Source of the DNA: Verrucomicrobiales bacterium
Lineage (GTDB): Bacteria > Verrucomicrobiota > Verrucomicrobiia > Limisphaerales > F1-80-MAGS106
Assembly (NCBI GenBank): GCA_947487925.1
Contig: CANLCA010000161.1
Location: forward strand, 1 to 6,667
Reading direction: 5' to 3'
DNA length: 6,667 nucleotides
The notes under the pieces are model-generated. The model ran no database searches. It saw only the letters and a list, made by a program, of their open reading frames with translations, and was not told where the DNA came from. The position numbers and the translations under genes were made by a program. Below, piece after piece: positions 1 to 6,462 of the stretch (its first letter is position 1; each line of letters starts with the position of its first letter).

Positions 1-1
1 C

Positions 2-1069
2 CTTGAAGGACGCCCGAAGTTGACGGGAGAGAAACGAGTCTCAGATTTTCTCCAGTCCTGGTGCCGGGCGGCACGGATGGAAGTGGAAACCAGAATGGTG
101 CTGCCCGGCCGTTCCAACTTGTTTGCCACGATCGCTCCAAGGTTCAAGCCGACCGCGCGTGTGGTTCTGGCTCCGCACTTGGATACAGCCAACATTCAAA
201 GCGAAGCCCTGCTGACGCCGCGGTTGGAGGGGAACCGGGTTTATGGGCGAGGCGCCTGCGACACAAAGGGGTGCATTGCGGCGATGCTCACCGCCATGGC
301 CCGGGTTTCGCAAGGGGGGGTGAGGCCCGAACGGACAGAGATCGTCTTTCTCGGATTGGTGGATGAAGAAAGTGGCCAGGAGGGCTCGCGTGCCGTCGCC
401 GCGTCGGGTTGGAGCGCGGATCTGGCGATCGTGGGAGAGCCGACGCAGTTGAAGGTGGTGACCGCGCACAAGGGGGATGTGTGGCTCCATGTGGATACCC
501 GGGGCAAGGCCGCTCACGGCTCGCGTCCGGAACTGGGCAAGAATGCGATTGAAGAAATGGCCCGCGTCGTGACGGTTTTGGGGGGATCCTACGCTTCTAA
601 GCTTCGCGCCAAAAGCCACCGGCTCCTGGGTCATGGAACCATCAATGTGGGCACGATCCAAGGAGGCAATCAACCGAACATCGTGCCGGATACCTGCCGG
701 ATCTCCGTTGATCGAAGAACGCTGCCCGGGGAGGATGAGAAAACTGTGGCCAAGGAACTCCGAGCCCTGTTCCGCGGGCATGGAATTCGAGCCGTCCTTT
801 CAAACATGCGCGGCGGTGTGTGTGTGGCCTTGGAGACCGACGCCTCGATCCCTCTTGTGCGCCAACTGATGAAGGTCGTGGGCCAGCGCCGACCATACGG
901 TGTGGATTATTTCTGCGATGCGGCAGTCCTCTCGGCGGGAGGCATCCCCAGCGTCGTATTTGGCCCGGGGGACATCGCTCAGGCGCACACTGCAAATGAG
1001 TGGATCTCCACGGACTCCCTCGAGACAGGGGCCAACCTGTTGGAAGCATTCCTTCGAACCTTGCCTTGA
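2..1069 (+). CDS. M20-family zinc amidohydrolase/peptidase (ArgE/DapE-like), 5' partial
   Basis: A cytoplasmic metallohydrolase predicted to cleave an amide bond in an N-acyl amino acid or small peptide using two zinc ions. The frame is open to the left edge: six codons precede the TTG at 20, and the residues there (GEKRVSDFLQSW) match a segment that normally lies some way inside M20 proteins. The true start is therefore probably outside the window. Numbering from the TTG, the M20 metal centre is complete: HLDT (H53, D55), GRGACDTKG (bridging D81), DEE (catalytic E116, ligand E117), GEPT (E140) and the C-terminal QAHTANE (H323). The lid/dimerisation domain spans roughly 150-260 and has the conserved HGSRPELG (H166). 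The 355 visible residues are close to the usual ArgE/DapE length of about 375. The substrate cannot be told from sequence; acetylornithine, succinyl-diaminopimelate or a dipeptide are all possible. The stop lies 10 bases before the recombinase gene, which suggests co-transcription. Confidence 0.9.
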   Translation, partial: LEGRPKLTGEKRVSDFLQSWCRAARMEVETRMVLPGRSNLFATIAPRFKPTARVVLAPHLDTANIQSEALLTPRLEGNRVYGRGACDTKGCIAAMLTAMARVSQGGVRPERTEIVFLGLVDEESGQEGSRAVAASGWSADLAIVGEPTQLKVVTAHKGDVWLHVDTRGKAAHGSRPELGKNAIEEMARVVTVLGGSYASKLRAKSHRLLGHGTINVGTIQGGNQPNIVPDTCRISVDRRTLPGEDEKTVAKELRALFRGHGIRAVLSNMRGGVCVALETDASIPLVRQLMKVVGQRRPYGVDYFCDAAVLSAGGIPSVVFGPGDIAQAHTANEWISTDSLETGANLLEAFLRTLP

Positions 1070-1079
1070 AACTGAACTG

Positions 1080-2000
1080 ATGCGCGATCTGGTTGAGGAT
1101 TTCTTGCAGTATTCCCGGCATGAGAAAGGGCAGTCCGAGAAGACGCAGACGACCTATGCCTGCTTGCTTGAAAGGTTTGTGAATTGGGCGGAGGGGCGGA
1201 AAATTGGCACCTGGGGGCAAGTCAATCTGCGGCATCTGCAGGACTTTTTGCTCGGAGAACAACAGCGACCGTTGGAGAACCGCATCACGAGCGTCCAAGC
1301 CCGCCTCAGCAGCGAAAGCGTTTACCTCCAGATTTCGGCCCTGCGCGCTTTCTATCGATATTGTGAACAGGAAGGAAAACTCCAGGACAATCCCGCTGAG
1401 CTGATCTCTTTGCCGAAGCGATGGAAGCGGCTTCCGAAAGCGCTTTCGATGGGGGAGATTGATGCCTTGCTGGCCCCGGACGTCTCGGGCACGCCCCAGG
1501 CCTTGTGCGATCAGGCGCTGTTGGAGACTGCTTATGCCTCGGGTTTGAGGCTTTCCGAGCTCCGCACCTTGCGTCTGGAGCAGCTCAATCTGGATGGGGG
1601 CTTTATGACTGTGATTGGCAAGGGGAACAAGGAGCGCGTCGTGCCTGTGGGGCGTCATGCAATCCAGGCGCTGGAACATTATCTCAAGGAAGGCCGCCCG
1701 AAGTTGGTGCGCCCGAAGTCTCCGGCGGCGGTGTTTCTCACCCGCCGAGGCACCCCTTTTGCATCCGTCACATTGTGGCTTCGCATGAAACAACGCGCAA
1801 AACGTTCAGGCATCCGGAAGAATATCACGCCGCACATGCTGCGCCACAGCTTTGCCACGCACCTGTTGGAGCACGGGGCCGATCTTCGGGTGATCCAGGA
1901 GCTGCTGGGCCACTCGAGCATCTCGACCACAGAGGTCTACACCCATGTCGCAGGACAACGTTTGAAGCAAGTCCACAAGAAATTCCATCCCCGCGCCTGA
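1080..2000 (+). CDS. Tyrosine recombinase, XerC/XerD type
   Basis: A 306-residue site-specific recombinase that would cut and rejoin DNA through a tyrosine-DNA intermediate. The likely role is chromosome dimer resolution at a dif site. An N-terminal SAM-like core-binding domain (about 1-105) precedes the catalytic domain (about 118-300). All six catalytic residues are present: R157 in ASGLRLSELR, K181 in GKGNKER, H252 and R255 in HMLRHSFATHLL, H278 in LLGHSSISTTE, and nucleophile Y287 in VYTHV. The frame is open upstream to 900, but the ATG at 1080 gives the normal Xer length and N-terminus and avoids overlapping the preceding gene. No clear Shine-Dalgarno sequence precedes it. The length, the complete active site and the absence of att-like repeats or phage/integron genes favour a housekeeping Xer protein over a mobile-element integrase. 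I cannot separate XerC from XerD by eye, so no symbol is given. Confidence 0.94.
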   Translation: MRDLVEDFLQYSRHEKGQSEKTQTTYACLLERFVNWAEGRKIGTWGQVNLRHLQDFLLGEQQRPLENRITSVQARLSSESVYLQISALRAFYRYCEQEGKLQDNPAELISLPKRWKRLPKALSMGEIDALLAPDVSGTPQALCDQALLETAYASGLRLSELRTLRLEQLNLDGGFMTVIGKGNKERVVPVGRHAIQALEHYLKEGRPKLVRPKSPAAVFLTRRGTPFASVTLWLRMKQRAKRSGIRKNITPHMLRHSFATHLLEHGADLRVIQELLGHSSISTTEVYTHVAGQRLKQVHKKFHPRA

Positions 2001-2090
2001 GTGGTGTGTCTTCCCGGAAGAGCAACAGGGACCTAGGACTACTATCCTCACGAAATTCACCGGTTAGACCTAAAACAAAACGGAGGAAAG

Positions 2091-2159
2091 ATGGGATCCT
2101 GTTTGCAAGATGGCATGAGGCGTGCTTATCTGAGAGCAAGTTTGCGATACACATGGTGA
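2091..2159 (+). CDS. Possible 22-residue leader ORF upstream of the DUF1800 gene
   Basis: A small ATG-to-TGA frame encoding MGSCLQDGMRRAYLRASLRY plus two more residues. It is listed because its ATG follows GGAGGAAAG (2082-2090), the best Shine-Dalgarno match seen before any start in this window. It ends 23 bases before the DUF1800 start, in a different frame. The peptide is basic and resembles nothing I recognise. It could be a translated leader that couples ribosomes to the next gene, or a chance match in non-coding DNA. Without conservation data the second is at least as likely. Confidence 0.22.
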   Translation: MGSCLQDGMRRAYLRASLRYTW

Positions 2160-2182
2160 GTTCAATCTAGGACACCGCCTTT

Positions 2183-4612
2183 ATGATATCTCGTTGTTGT
2201 TTAGCCCTCGTCACTTCTGGTTTGCTCCTTTTTTGCAGCTCCAATCCGATAGCGGACCCCGCACCACCGAGGATCACCGGGATTCAAACCGGCGCCGGTC
2301 AGTCCAGGGTTCGATTCGCCCCGTATGCTGGAGCGGAAATGTTTCGACTCTTAAAGTCCGGCACCGTAGCGGGCCCGTTTCTGGAAGCACCAGGCTCCGT
2401 GAAGGGCTATGAGTGGACAGGGGCCGCGGATGGCGCCGCGGGTTTTTACACACTCGAAGTCAAGCCCATGGATCCCAAGGCGCTGCTGGCGGCCACCGTT
2501 CTGAACAGGCTTGCCTACGGTCCCACTCCTGACGATGTAGAACGTGTTCTGACAGGTCCCGGGGCGATCGGTCCTGAAGCGTATATTGAAGAACAACTGG
2601 CCCCGGAAAAAATCCAGGAGGATCTGGGTCTTGGAGTGCGTTCAGGAGACGGTTGGGAGTTTGTGAGCGTGACCGGCAACGCCTCCAGTTCGACCCTCTA
2701 CCTTTATATGAACTCGCTGGGTGATGTGTTCATCGATGACGTCACGCTGGTGAAAGGACCTGTGGCCGGGAGCGGGGCCAACCTGTTGAAGAATGGAGAT
2801 TTCGAGTCCCCTCTGGCTGGGACCTGGACCGTCTCAGCGAATCATGTCACAACGGAGCTTTCCACCGTCGAGAAACACGGCGGGACCGCCAGTCTGCACC
2901 TGGCAGCCATCTCAGGAGGGTCTAGCAAAGACACCTCTGTGTGGCAGACGACGGTTCCGGTGCTGACGGTGGGCCAGCCTTACACGCTCAGTTTCTATTA
3001 TAAGCGGACGGCTGGAACCAAGCGGTTCACCGCGCGGCTTTCAGGGAAGGGGATTTCCACGCAGCAACCTTCCTTGGGCGTTCTCCTCGCGCAGGGAGCG
3101 GCGAGCATCACCGACTTGCAGGCGTGGCATACGCTTCATGCGGTGCGCTCCAAACGTCAGTTGAACGAGGTCCTGCTACAGTTCGTGGACAACCATTTTA
3201 ATACCCTTTACACCAAGAGCACGGAATACATCGATGGAAAGCTCACCAACAATGTGAATCGGGTGGAGGGATCCATCGCGACGGACTTTGAATACCGGGA
3301 GTTGAACAAATGGGGGAACGTGTTGCTCGATCCCAACGGAACATTTTACGACCTGCTCAAGATCAGCGTCGAAAGTCCTGCCATGGTGATTTATCTTGAC
3401 ACCGCGACCAGCACCACGGGCAATGCGAATGAGAACTTTGCGCGGGAGTTGATGGAGCTGTTCACCATGGGCGTGGACAACGGGTATGATCAGCACGACA
3501 TCGAGGAAGTGAGCCGGGCCTGGACGGGCTGGCGGGCGGACAAACTACCGGTTGGGCAGGAAACCAATCCTTTCGCGACGCGGGTGTCCAACCGCGATCT
3601 CGACCCGGGTTATTGGACCCTTCAATACAGAACGGCGAACCACGATACCAAGATCAAGACCATATTCCCTGGCAAAACCGTCGATGCCCGCTTTGGCGCG
3701 CCTTACGCGGGGAAGTCCTACCAACTGGTACTGCCCGCGAGGACAGCGAACGCGGGCATGCAGGATGGATATGACATCATCAAGCATCTCGCTAATCTGC
3801 CCTACACTCAGGAGTATCTCACCGTGAAACTGTGCCAGGTTTTTGTGCATGAGAAGTTTCACCATGGTGTTTATGATTACACGGATCCCAACCTGAGTGT
3901 TGAAGGGCGGTTGATCCGGGAGTGCATGAACGCGTGGGAGCAACCGGGATCCGACGGCAGGAAAGGCAATCTACGTGCCGTGCTCCGCACGATCTTCAAG
4001 TCAGATCTTTTTCGCGGCCAAGGGGCGGTTCGCCAGAAAGCGAAGTCCCCGTTCGAATATGCCGTTAGTGCGGTGCGCGCCCTCCGGGCCGCCAAGCCCG
4101 CGGGGGATTACACGGCCGACACCGACGGCTATGATTTTCAGACCGCCCTCCAGAGGTTGAACATGCGTCTGTTCTACCGGGAGGAACCCGACGGTTGGTC
4201 CGAGTTCGGACGCGAATGGATCAGCACCGCCTCCTTGATGGAGCGGTTGAGGTTCGTGCAAAACTTGGTTGCTGCCTCTTCGAGTTCCGTCAAGGACGAC
4301 GACTACGGAACCGATGGCGTCAACAACACCGCAGATCCTGTGGCTCTTCTTAAGTTGAGGCTTGCGACTGGAGCGTTGAAAGACGCAGGGGCTGTGGCGG
4401 ACTTGTTCCTCAAGTTTCTGTTTCTTGGGGAAGGCGCCGGCAACCTTTCGCAGGATCGCGACGCGGCAATCGCGTTTCTCAACTCCAACGACACCGGAGC
4501 TAGTGATTCATCTCCCCTAGCAGCTCTCGACCCGAACTCCGCAGCCTACGACGCCCGCGTGCGAGGCATGGTGGCTTTCTTGTTGAGCCTGCCACGATTT
4601 CACGAGCAATGA
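2183..4612 (+). CDS. Exported DUF1800 protein with inserted CBM4/9-like jelly-roll module
   Basis: An 809-residue secreted or envelope protein of the DUF1800 family, whose biochemical function is not established. Residues 1-25 form a signal peptide with a hydrophobic core (LALVTSGLLLF). C18 falls near a lipobox-like LLFC, but F before the Cys fits poorly, so lipoprotein status is uncertain. Residues 28-95 look like a small beta-sandwich, possibly fibronectin type III-like. DUF1800 starts at about 98 (TVLNRLAYGPTPDDVERVL), is interrupted at about 149-295, then resumes with WHTLHAVRSKRQLNEVLLQF (315 on). The family signature NENFARELMELFTMGVD is at 416-432, followed by EEVSRAWTGW (441-450) and PDGWSEFGREW (669-679). 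It ends with the usual C-terminal FLLSLPRFHEQ. The start is bounded by an in-frame TAG at 2168-2170, and a weak AGGA lies at 2169-2172. The DUF1501 gene follows after 154 bases, the common arrangement for these families. At 809 residues it is longer than a simple DUF1800 protein; the insert and N-terminal domain account for the excess. Confidence 0.93.
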   Translation: MISRCCLALVTSGLLLFCSSNPIADPAPPRITGIQTGAGQSRVRFAPYAGAEMFRLLKSGTVAGPFLEAPGSVKGYEWTGAADGAAGFYTLEVKPMDPKALLAATVLNRLAYGPTPDDVERVLTGPGAIGPEAYIEEQLAPEKIQEDLGLGVRSGDGWEFVSVTGNASSSTLYLYMNSLGDVFIDDVTLVKGPVAGSGANLLKNGDFESPLAGTWTVSANHVTTELSTVEKHGGTASLHLAAISGGSSKDTSVWQTTVPVLTVGQPYTLSFYYKRTAGTKRFTARLSGKGISTQQPSLGVLLAQGAASITDLQAWHTLHAVRSKRQLNEVLLQFVDNHFNTLYTKSTEYIDGKLTNNVNRVEGSIATDFEYRELNKWGNVLLDPNGTFYDLLKISVESPAMVIYLDTATSTTGNANENFARELMELFTMGVDNGYDQHDIEEVSRAWTGWRADKLPVGQETNPFATRVSNRDLDPGYWTLQYRTANHDTKIKTIFPGKTVDARFGAPYAGKSYQLVLPARTANAGMQDGYDIIKHLANLPYTQEYLTVKLCQVFVHEKFHHGVYDYTDPNLSVEGRLIRECMNAWEQPGSDGRKGNLRAVLRTIFKSDLFRGQGAVRQKAKSPFEYAVSAVRALRAAKPAGDYTADTDGYDFQTALQRLNMRLFYREEPDGWSEFGREWISTASLMERLRFVQNLVAASSSSVKDDDYGTDGVNNTADPVALLKLRLATGALKDAGAVADLFLKFLFLGEGAGNLSQDRDAAIAFLNSNDTGASDSSPLAALDPNSAAYDARVRGMVAFLLSLPRFHEQ
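2627..3067 (+). other. Region encoding a jelly-roll insert that splits the DUF1800 domain
   Basis: This segment encodes about residues 149-295 of the DUF1800 protein. It contains two recognisable pieces of a CBM4/9-type galactose-binding fold. The first (residues 157-192) reads WEFVSVTGNASSSTLYLY, then GDVFIDDVTLV, which is the pattern that normally closes such a domain. The second (197-293) opens with GANLLKNGDFESPLAGTW and continues through HGGTASLHL, SVWQT and GQPYTLSFYYKR to TARLSG, the pattern that normally begins one. DUF1800 sequence lies on both sides. CBM4/9-like modules often bind polysaccharide, so a surface or substrate-anchoring role is a reasonable inference, but no ligand can be read from the sequence. 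Boundaries are approximate to about ten residues. Confidence 0.75.
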
Positions 4613-4766
4613 TCCCTACTCCAATGAGCGTTGAAAAGGAGTCAAAGGCGCGGATCAAGGGAGATCTTTCACGGGTGCGCAACGAAGCCAGAGGCCCTGA
4701 GGACCAGCGTATTAGCCCCTCCTCGAACACTCCTTGGAATTAACCAATACAATCGGAACACGAATT

Positions 4767-6230
4767 ATGGCAACTATCCTGACCCGGCGGTCGTTCCTTG
4801 ACAGAAGCATGCGGCTCGCGCTGACCGCCGCTGCCAGTGCCACTCTGGGCGTGCCGCCGGCGTTGAGGCGTGCCCTCGCCGCGGGTACCATCCCCGCCTC
4901 TTCGAAAAAGGTGTTTTTCATCTTTCTCAGAGGCGGCAACGATGGGCTAAACACGGTGATTCCATGGGGAGACGACGCCTACAACACCACCAACCGACCG
5001 ACGCTCTACATCCCGGCACCCGACGCCGCAAGTTCTCTGAAAGGCCTCGCTCCGAGCGCTCCCGATCTGACAAGAGCCATCGACTTGGGGAATGGTTTTG
5101 CCGGGCTCCATCCCGGGTTCAAGGAGGCGATTCCCGTTTATAACGCCGGGCAGCTGGCCGTCATTCATCGCGTTGGCTACCCCAGGCAGTCACGGTCCCA
5201 TTTTGACTCCCAGAAATATTGGGAGAACGGCGTCCCCCGCGACAACCTCCTCGGCAGCGGTCTCTTCTATCGGGCCGTCATGGACACCGGGCTCGCTGAA
5301 GGAAGGGCTTTCCCGGCTGTATCGGTCCAGAGCAAAAACCCATTACTGCTGCGGGGTCCGCAGGCGGTGACAAACCTGTCGGACCCAAAACGCTACGATG
5401 CGCTGGGGGTTTCGAACAATGCCACGGACAAGCAAAAGCTGCTCGACTACATGGCCTCCGAACACAGCATTGAATACCCCGCCAAGGACTCGCGGGATCT
5501 TCTCTTCTCGACCGGACGGGGCCTGCGCGAATCCATCGATGTGTTAAAGTCGGTGGGCGTCGGCAAAAACGATATCTTCGATACCGACGGCAAAACGCAC
5601 CTGTTTCCCATCGATGCCGCATCCAACCAGAAAGGGTATTCCTCGGGTTGGTACAGCTATTTTAACAAAGTCAAAACGGCCGCTCAAATCTTGGCCAAGA
5701 CCGACGCGGTGGTGGCGGGCACGGAGATCGGGGGGTTTGACACGCACAGCAACCAGGGCGCGGCCACGGGCAGCCACGCAAACCTGATGAAGCAAATTGC
5801 CTGGACCATTTACGCGGTGCGCCAATATTTCAACAGCGTGAACTCAACACTTTGGGACAACACGGTGATTGTGACACTGTCCGAATTTGGCCGGACTTCC
5901 AAGGAGAATGGAGACGAGGGAACCGATCACGCTGAAGCCGGGCCGATGCTGGTCGCCGGAGGGAAGGTTAAAGGAGGCGTCTATCAGTGCGATGGCGTCT
6001 CCTGGAAGCCTGGCCCGCAAGGAGCGATGTTTGGAGCCAGTGGCCGATATCTCAGCCGCGCTGTCGATTATCGTTCTGTCTTTGGAGAAATTATTCGAGA
6101 CCACATGGGGGCGTCGCCGGCTCAGTTGGAGGACGTCATTCCGGGCTATGGAAATCCGCGCGAGTTTCTCATCAGTGGTGGAACCAGTCTGGATGGCGTC
6201 AAGATTGCCGGCGAACTCGGACTTATTTAG
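4767..6230 (+). CDS. Tat-exported DUF1501 protein (alkaline phosphatase-like fold)
   Basis: A 487-residue DUF1501 protein, probably exported folded through the twin-arginine pathway. The N-terminus has TRRSFLDRS (R7, R8), a hydrophobic stretch at about 18-33 and an AxA-type cleavage site at ALA/A (36-39). Family motifs appear in order: FIFLRGGNDGLNTVIP (51-66), GLHPGF (113-118), HRVGYPRQSRSHFDSQKYWE (134-152 region), GGFDTHSNQ (322-330), VTLSEFGRTSKENGDEGTDH (369-388) and DYRSVFGEI (434-442). DUF1501 is grouped with the alkaline phosphatase/sulfatase superfamily. The Asp and His residues in the FDTH and GTDH motifs are plausible metal ligands, though no reaction is proven for the family. A TTG at 4734 would add 11 residues, but the ATG at 4767 is preferred because it puts the twin-arginine motif at the usual distance from the start. 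No strong Shine-Dalgarno sequence is visible. The gene is probably transcribed with the DUF1800 gene, since no terminator is seen in the gap. Confidence 0.94.
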   Translation: MATILTRRSFLDRSMRLALTAAASATLGVPPALRRALAAGTIPASSKKVFFIFLRGGNDGLNTVIPWGDDAYNTTNRPTLYIPAPDAASSLKGLAPSAPDLTRAIDLGNGFAGLHPGFKEAIPVYNAGQLAVIHRVGYPRQSRSHFDSQKYWENGVPRDNLLGSGLFYRAVMDTGLAEGRAFPAVSVQSKNPLLLRGPQAVTNLSDPKRYDALGVSNNATDKQKLLDYMASEHSIEYPAKDSRDLLFSTGRGLRESIDVLKSVGVGKNDIFDTDGKTHLFPIDAASNQKGYSSGWYSYFNKVKTAAQILAKTDAVVAGTEIGGFDTHSNQGAATGSHANLMKQIAWTIYAVRQYFNSVNSTLWDNTVIVTLSEFGRTSKENGDEGTDHAEAGPMLVAGGKVKGGVYQCDGVSWKPGPQGAMFGASGRYLSRAVDYRSVFGEIIRDHMGASPAQLEDVIPGYGNPREFLISGGTSLDGVKIAGELGLI

Positions 6231-6420
6231 CCCTCAAACAGGCATCCCACGGAAGGATGGGTGACAGAAGTCCTCATCCAAATTCGTCTGACGTTTTCCA
6301 GGCCTCGTGTAACTCGGCCTTCCGGGTAGTAGCTTCACGGGCGTCCAATTCACTAGCGGCGGCATACCCCAGAACCAACCTTGCCTTCCGTCCCGGAGAA
6401 CCCTAGCGTTCCTGTTTAAC

Positions 6421-6436
6421 CTGGAGCTCACTCCAG
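6421..6436. other. Perfect short inverted repeat (6-bp stem, 4-base loop)
   Basis: CTGGAG, loop CTCA, then CTCCAG forms a perfect six-pair hairpin 26 bases before the GTG proposed for the ChbG/HpnK-like gene. No T-run follows, so it is not a normal intrinsic terminator. It could be a binding site, an RNA structure in the leader of the next gene, or chance. Apart from it and the ribosome binding site, I see nothing convincing in the 232-base gap 6231-6462: no promoter boxes of good quality and no further gene. Confidence 0.3.
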
Positions 6437-6450
6437 TCGTTGAGAATTCC

Positions 6451-6455
6451 GAGGG
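6451..6455 (+). promoter_or_regulatory. Ribosome binding site supporting the GTG start at 6463
   Basis: GAGGG lies seven bases before the GTG at 6463. The reading frame is open for some distance further upstream, and a TTG at 6457 is also in frame. This Shine-Dalgarno match, together with the normal position of the conserved N-terminal motif, decides for GTG 6463. Confidence 0.5.
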
Positions 6456-6462
6456 TTTGTCC

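Noticed and set aside
5..22. An 18-base segment that recurs with one mismatch at 1689-1706; both copies encode EGRPKL in frame.
   Set aside because: Both copies lie within unrelated coding sequences in the same codon phase, with no flanking similarity. Coincidence is the simplest explanation, and the spacing does not suggest an attachment site.
642..1793. Long minus-strand frame of 383 codons antisense to the M20 and recombinase genes.
   Set aside because: It lies opposite two clearly recognised genes and its translation, rich in Arg, Pro and His, shows no family motif. It is a shadow of GC-rich coding DNA.
1080..2000. The recombinase as a sign of a mobile element or integron.
   Set aside because: There is no att-like repeat, excisionase, cassette array or phage gene nearby, and the protein has standard Xer length and motifs.
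2013..2025. TCTTC-CCG-GAAGA inverted repeat just after the recombinase stop, considered as a terminator.
   Set aside because: The stem is only five pairs with a three-base loop, and no T-run follows.
2103..2170. TTGCAA and TTGCGA hexamers upstream of the DUF1800 gene, considered as -35 boxes.
   Set aside because: No acceptable -10 hexamer lies at 16-18 bases, and promoter consensus in this organism is unknown.
4624..4743. A 39-codon ATG frame between the DUF1800 and DUF1501 genes, encoding a charged peptide starting MSVEKESKARIKGD.
   Set aside because: There is no ribosome binding site before it and no recognisable motif. A frame of this length is expected by chance in GC-rich spacer DNA.
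4734..4747. TTGG-AATTAA-CCAA inverted repeat before the DUF1501 gene, considered as an operator.
   Set aside because: Only four pairs per half-site and no second copy in the window.
6243..6259. CATCC...GGATG hairpin just after the DUF1501 stop, considered as a terminator.
   Set aside because: The stem is five pairs with a seven-base loop and no T-run, too weak to call.
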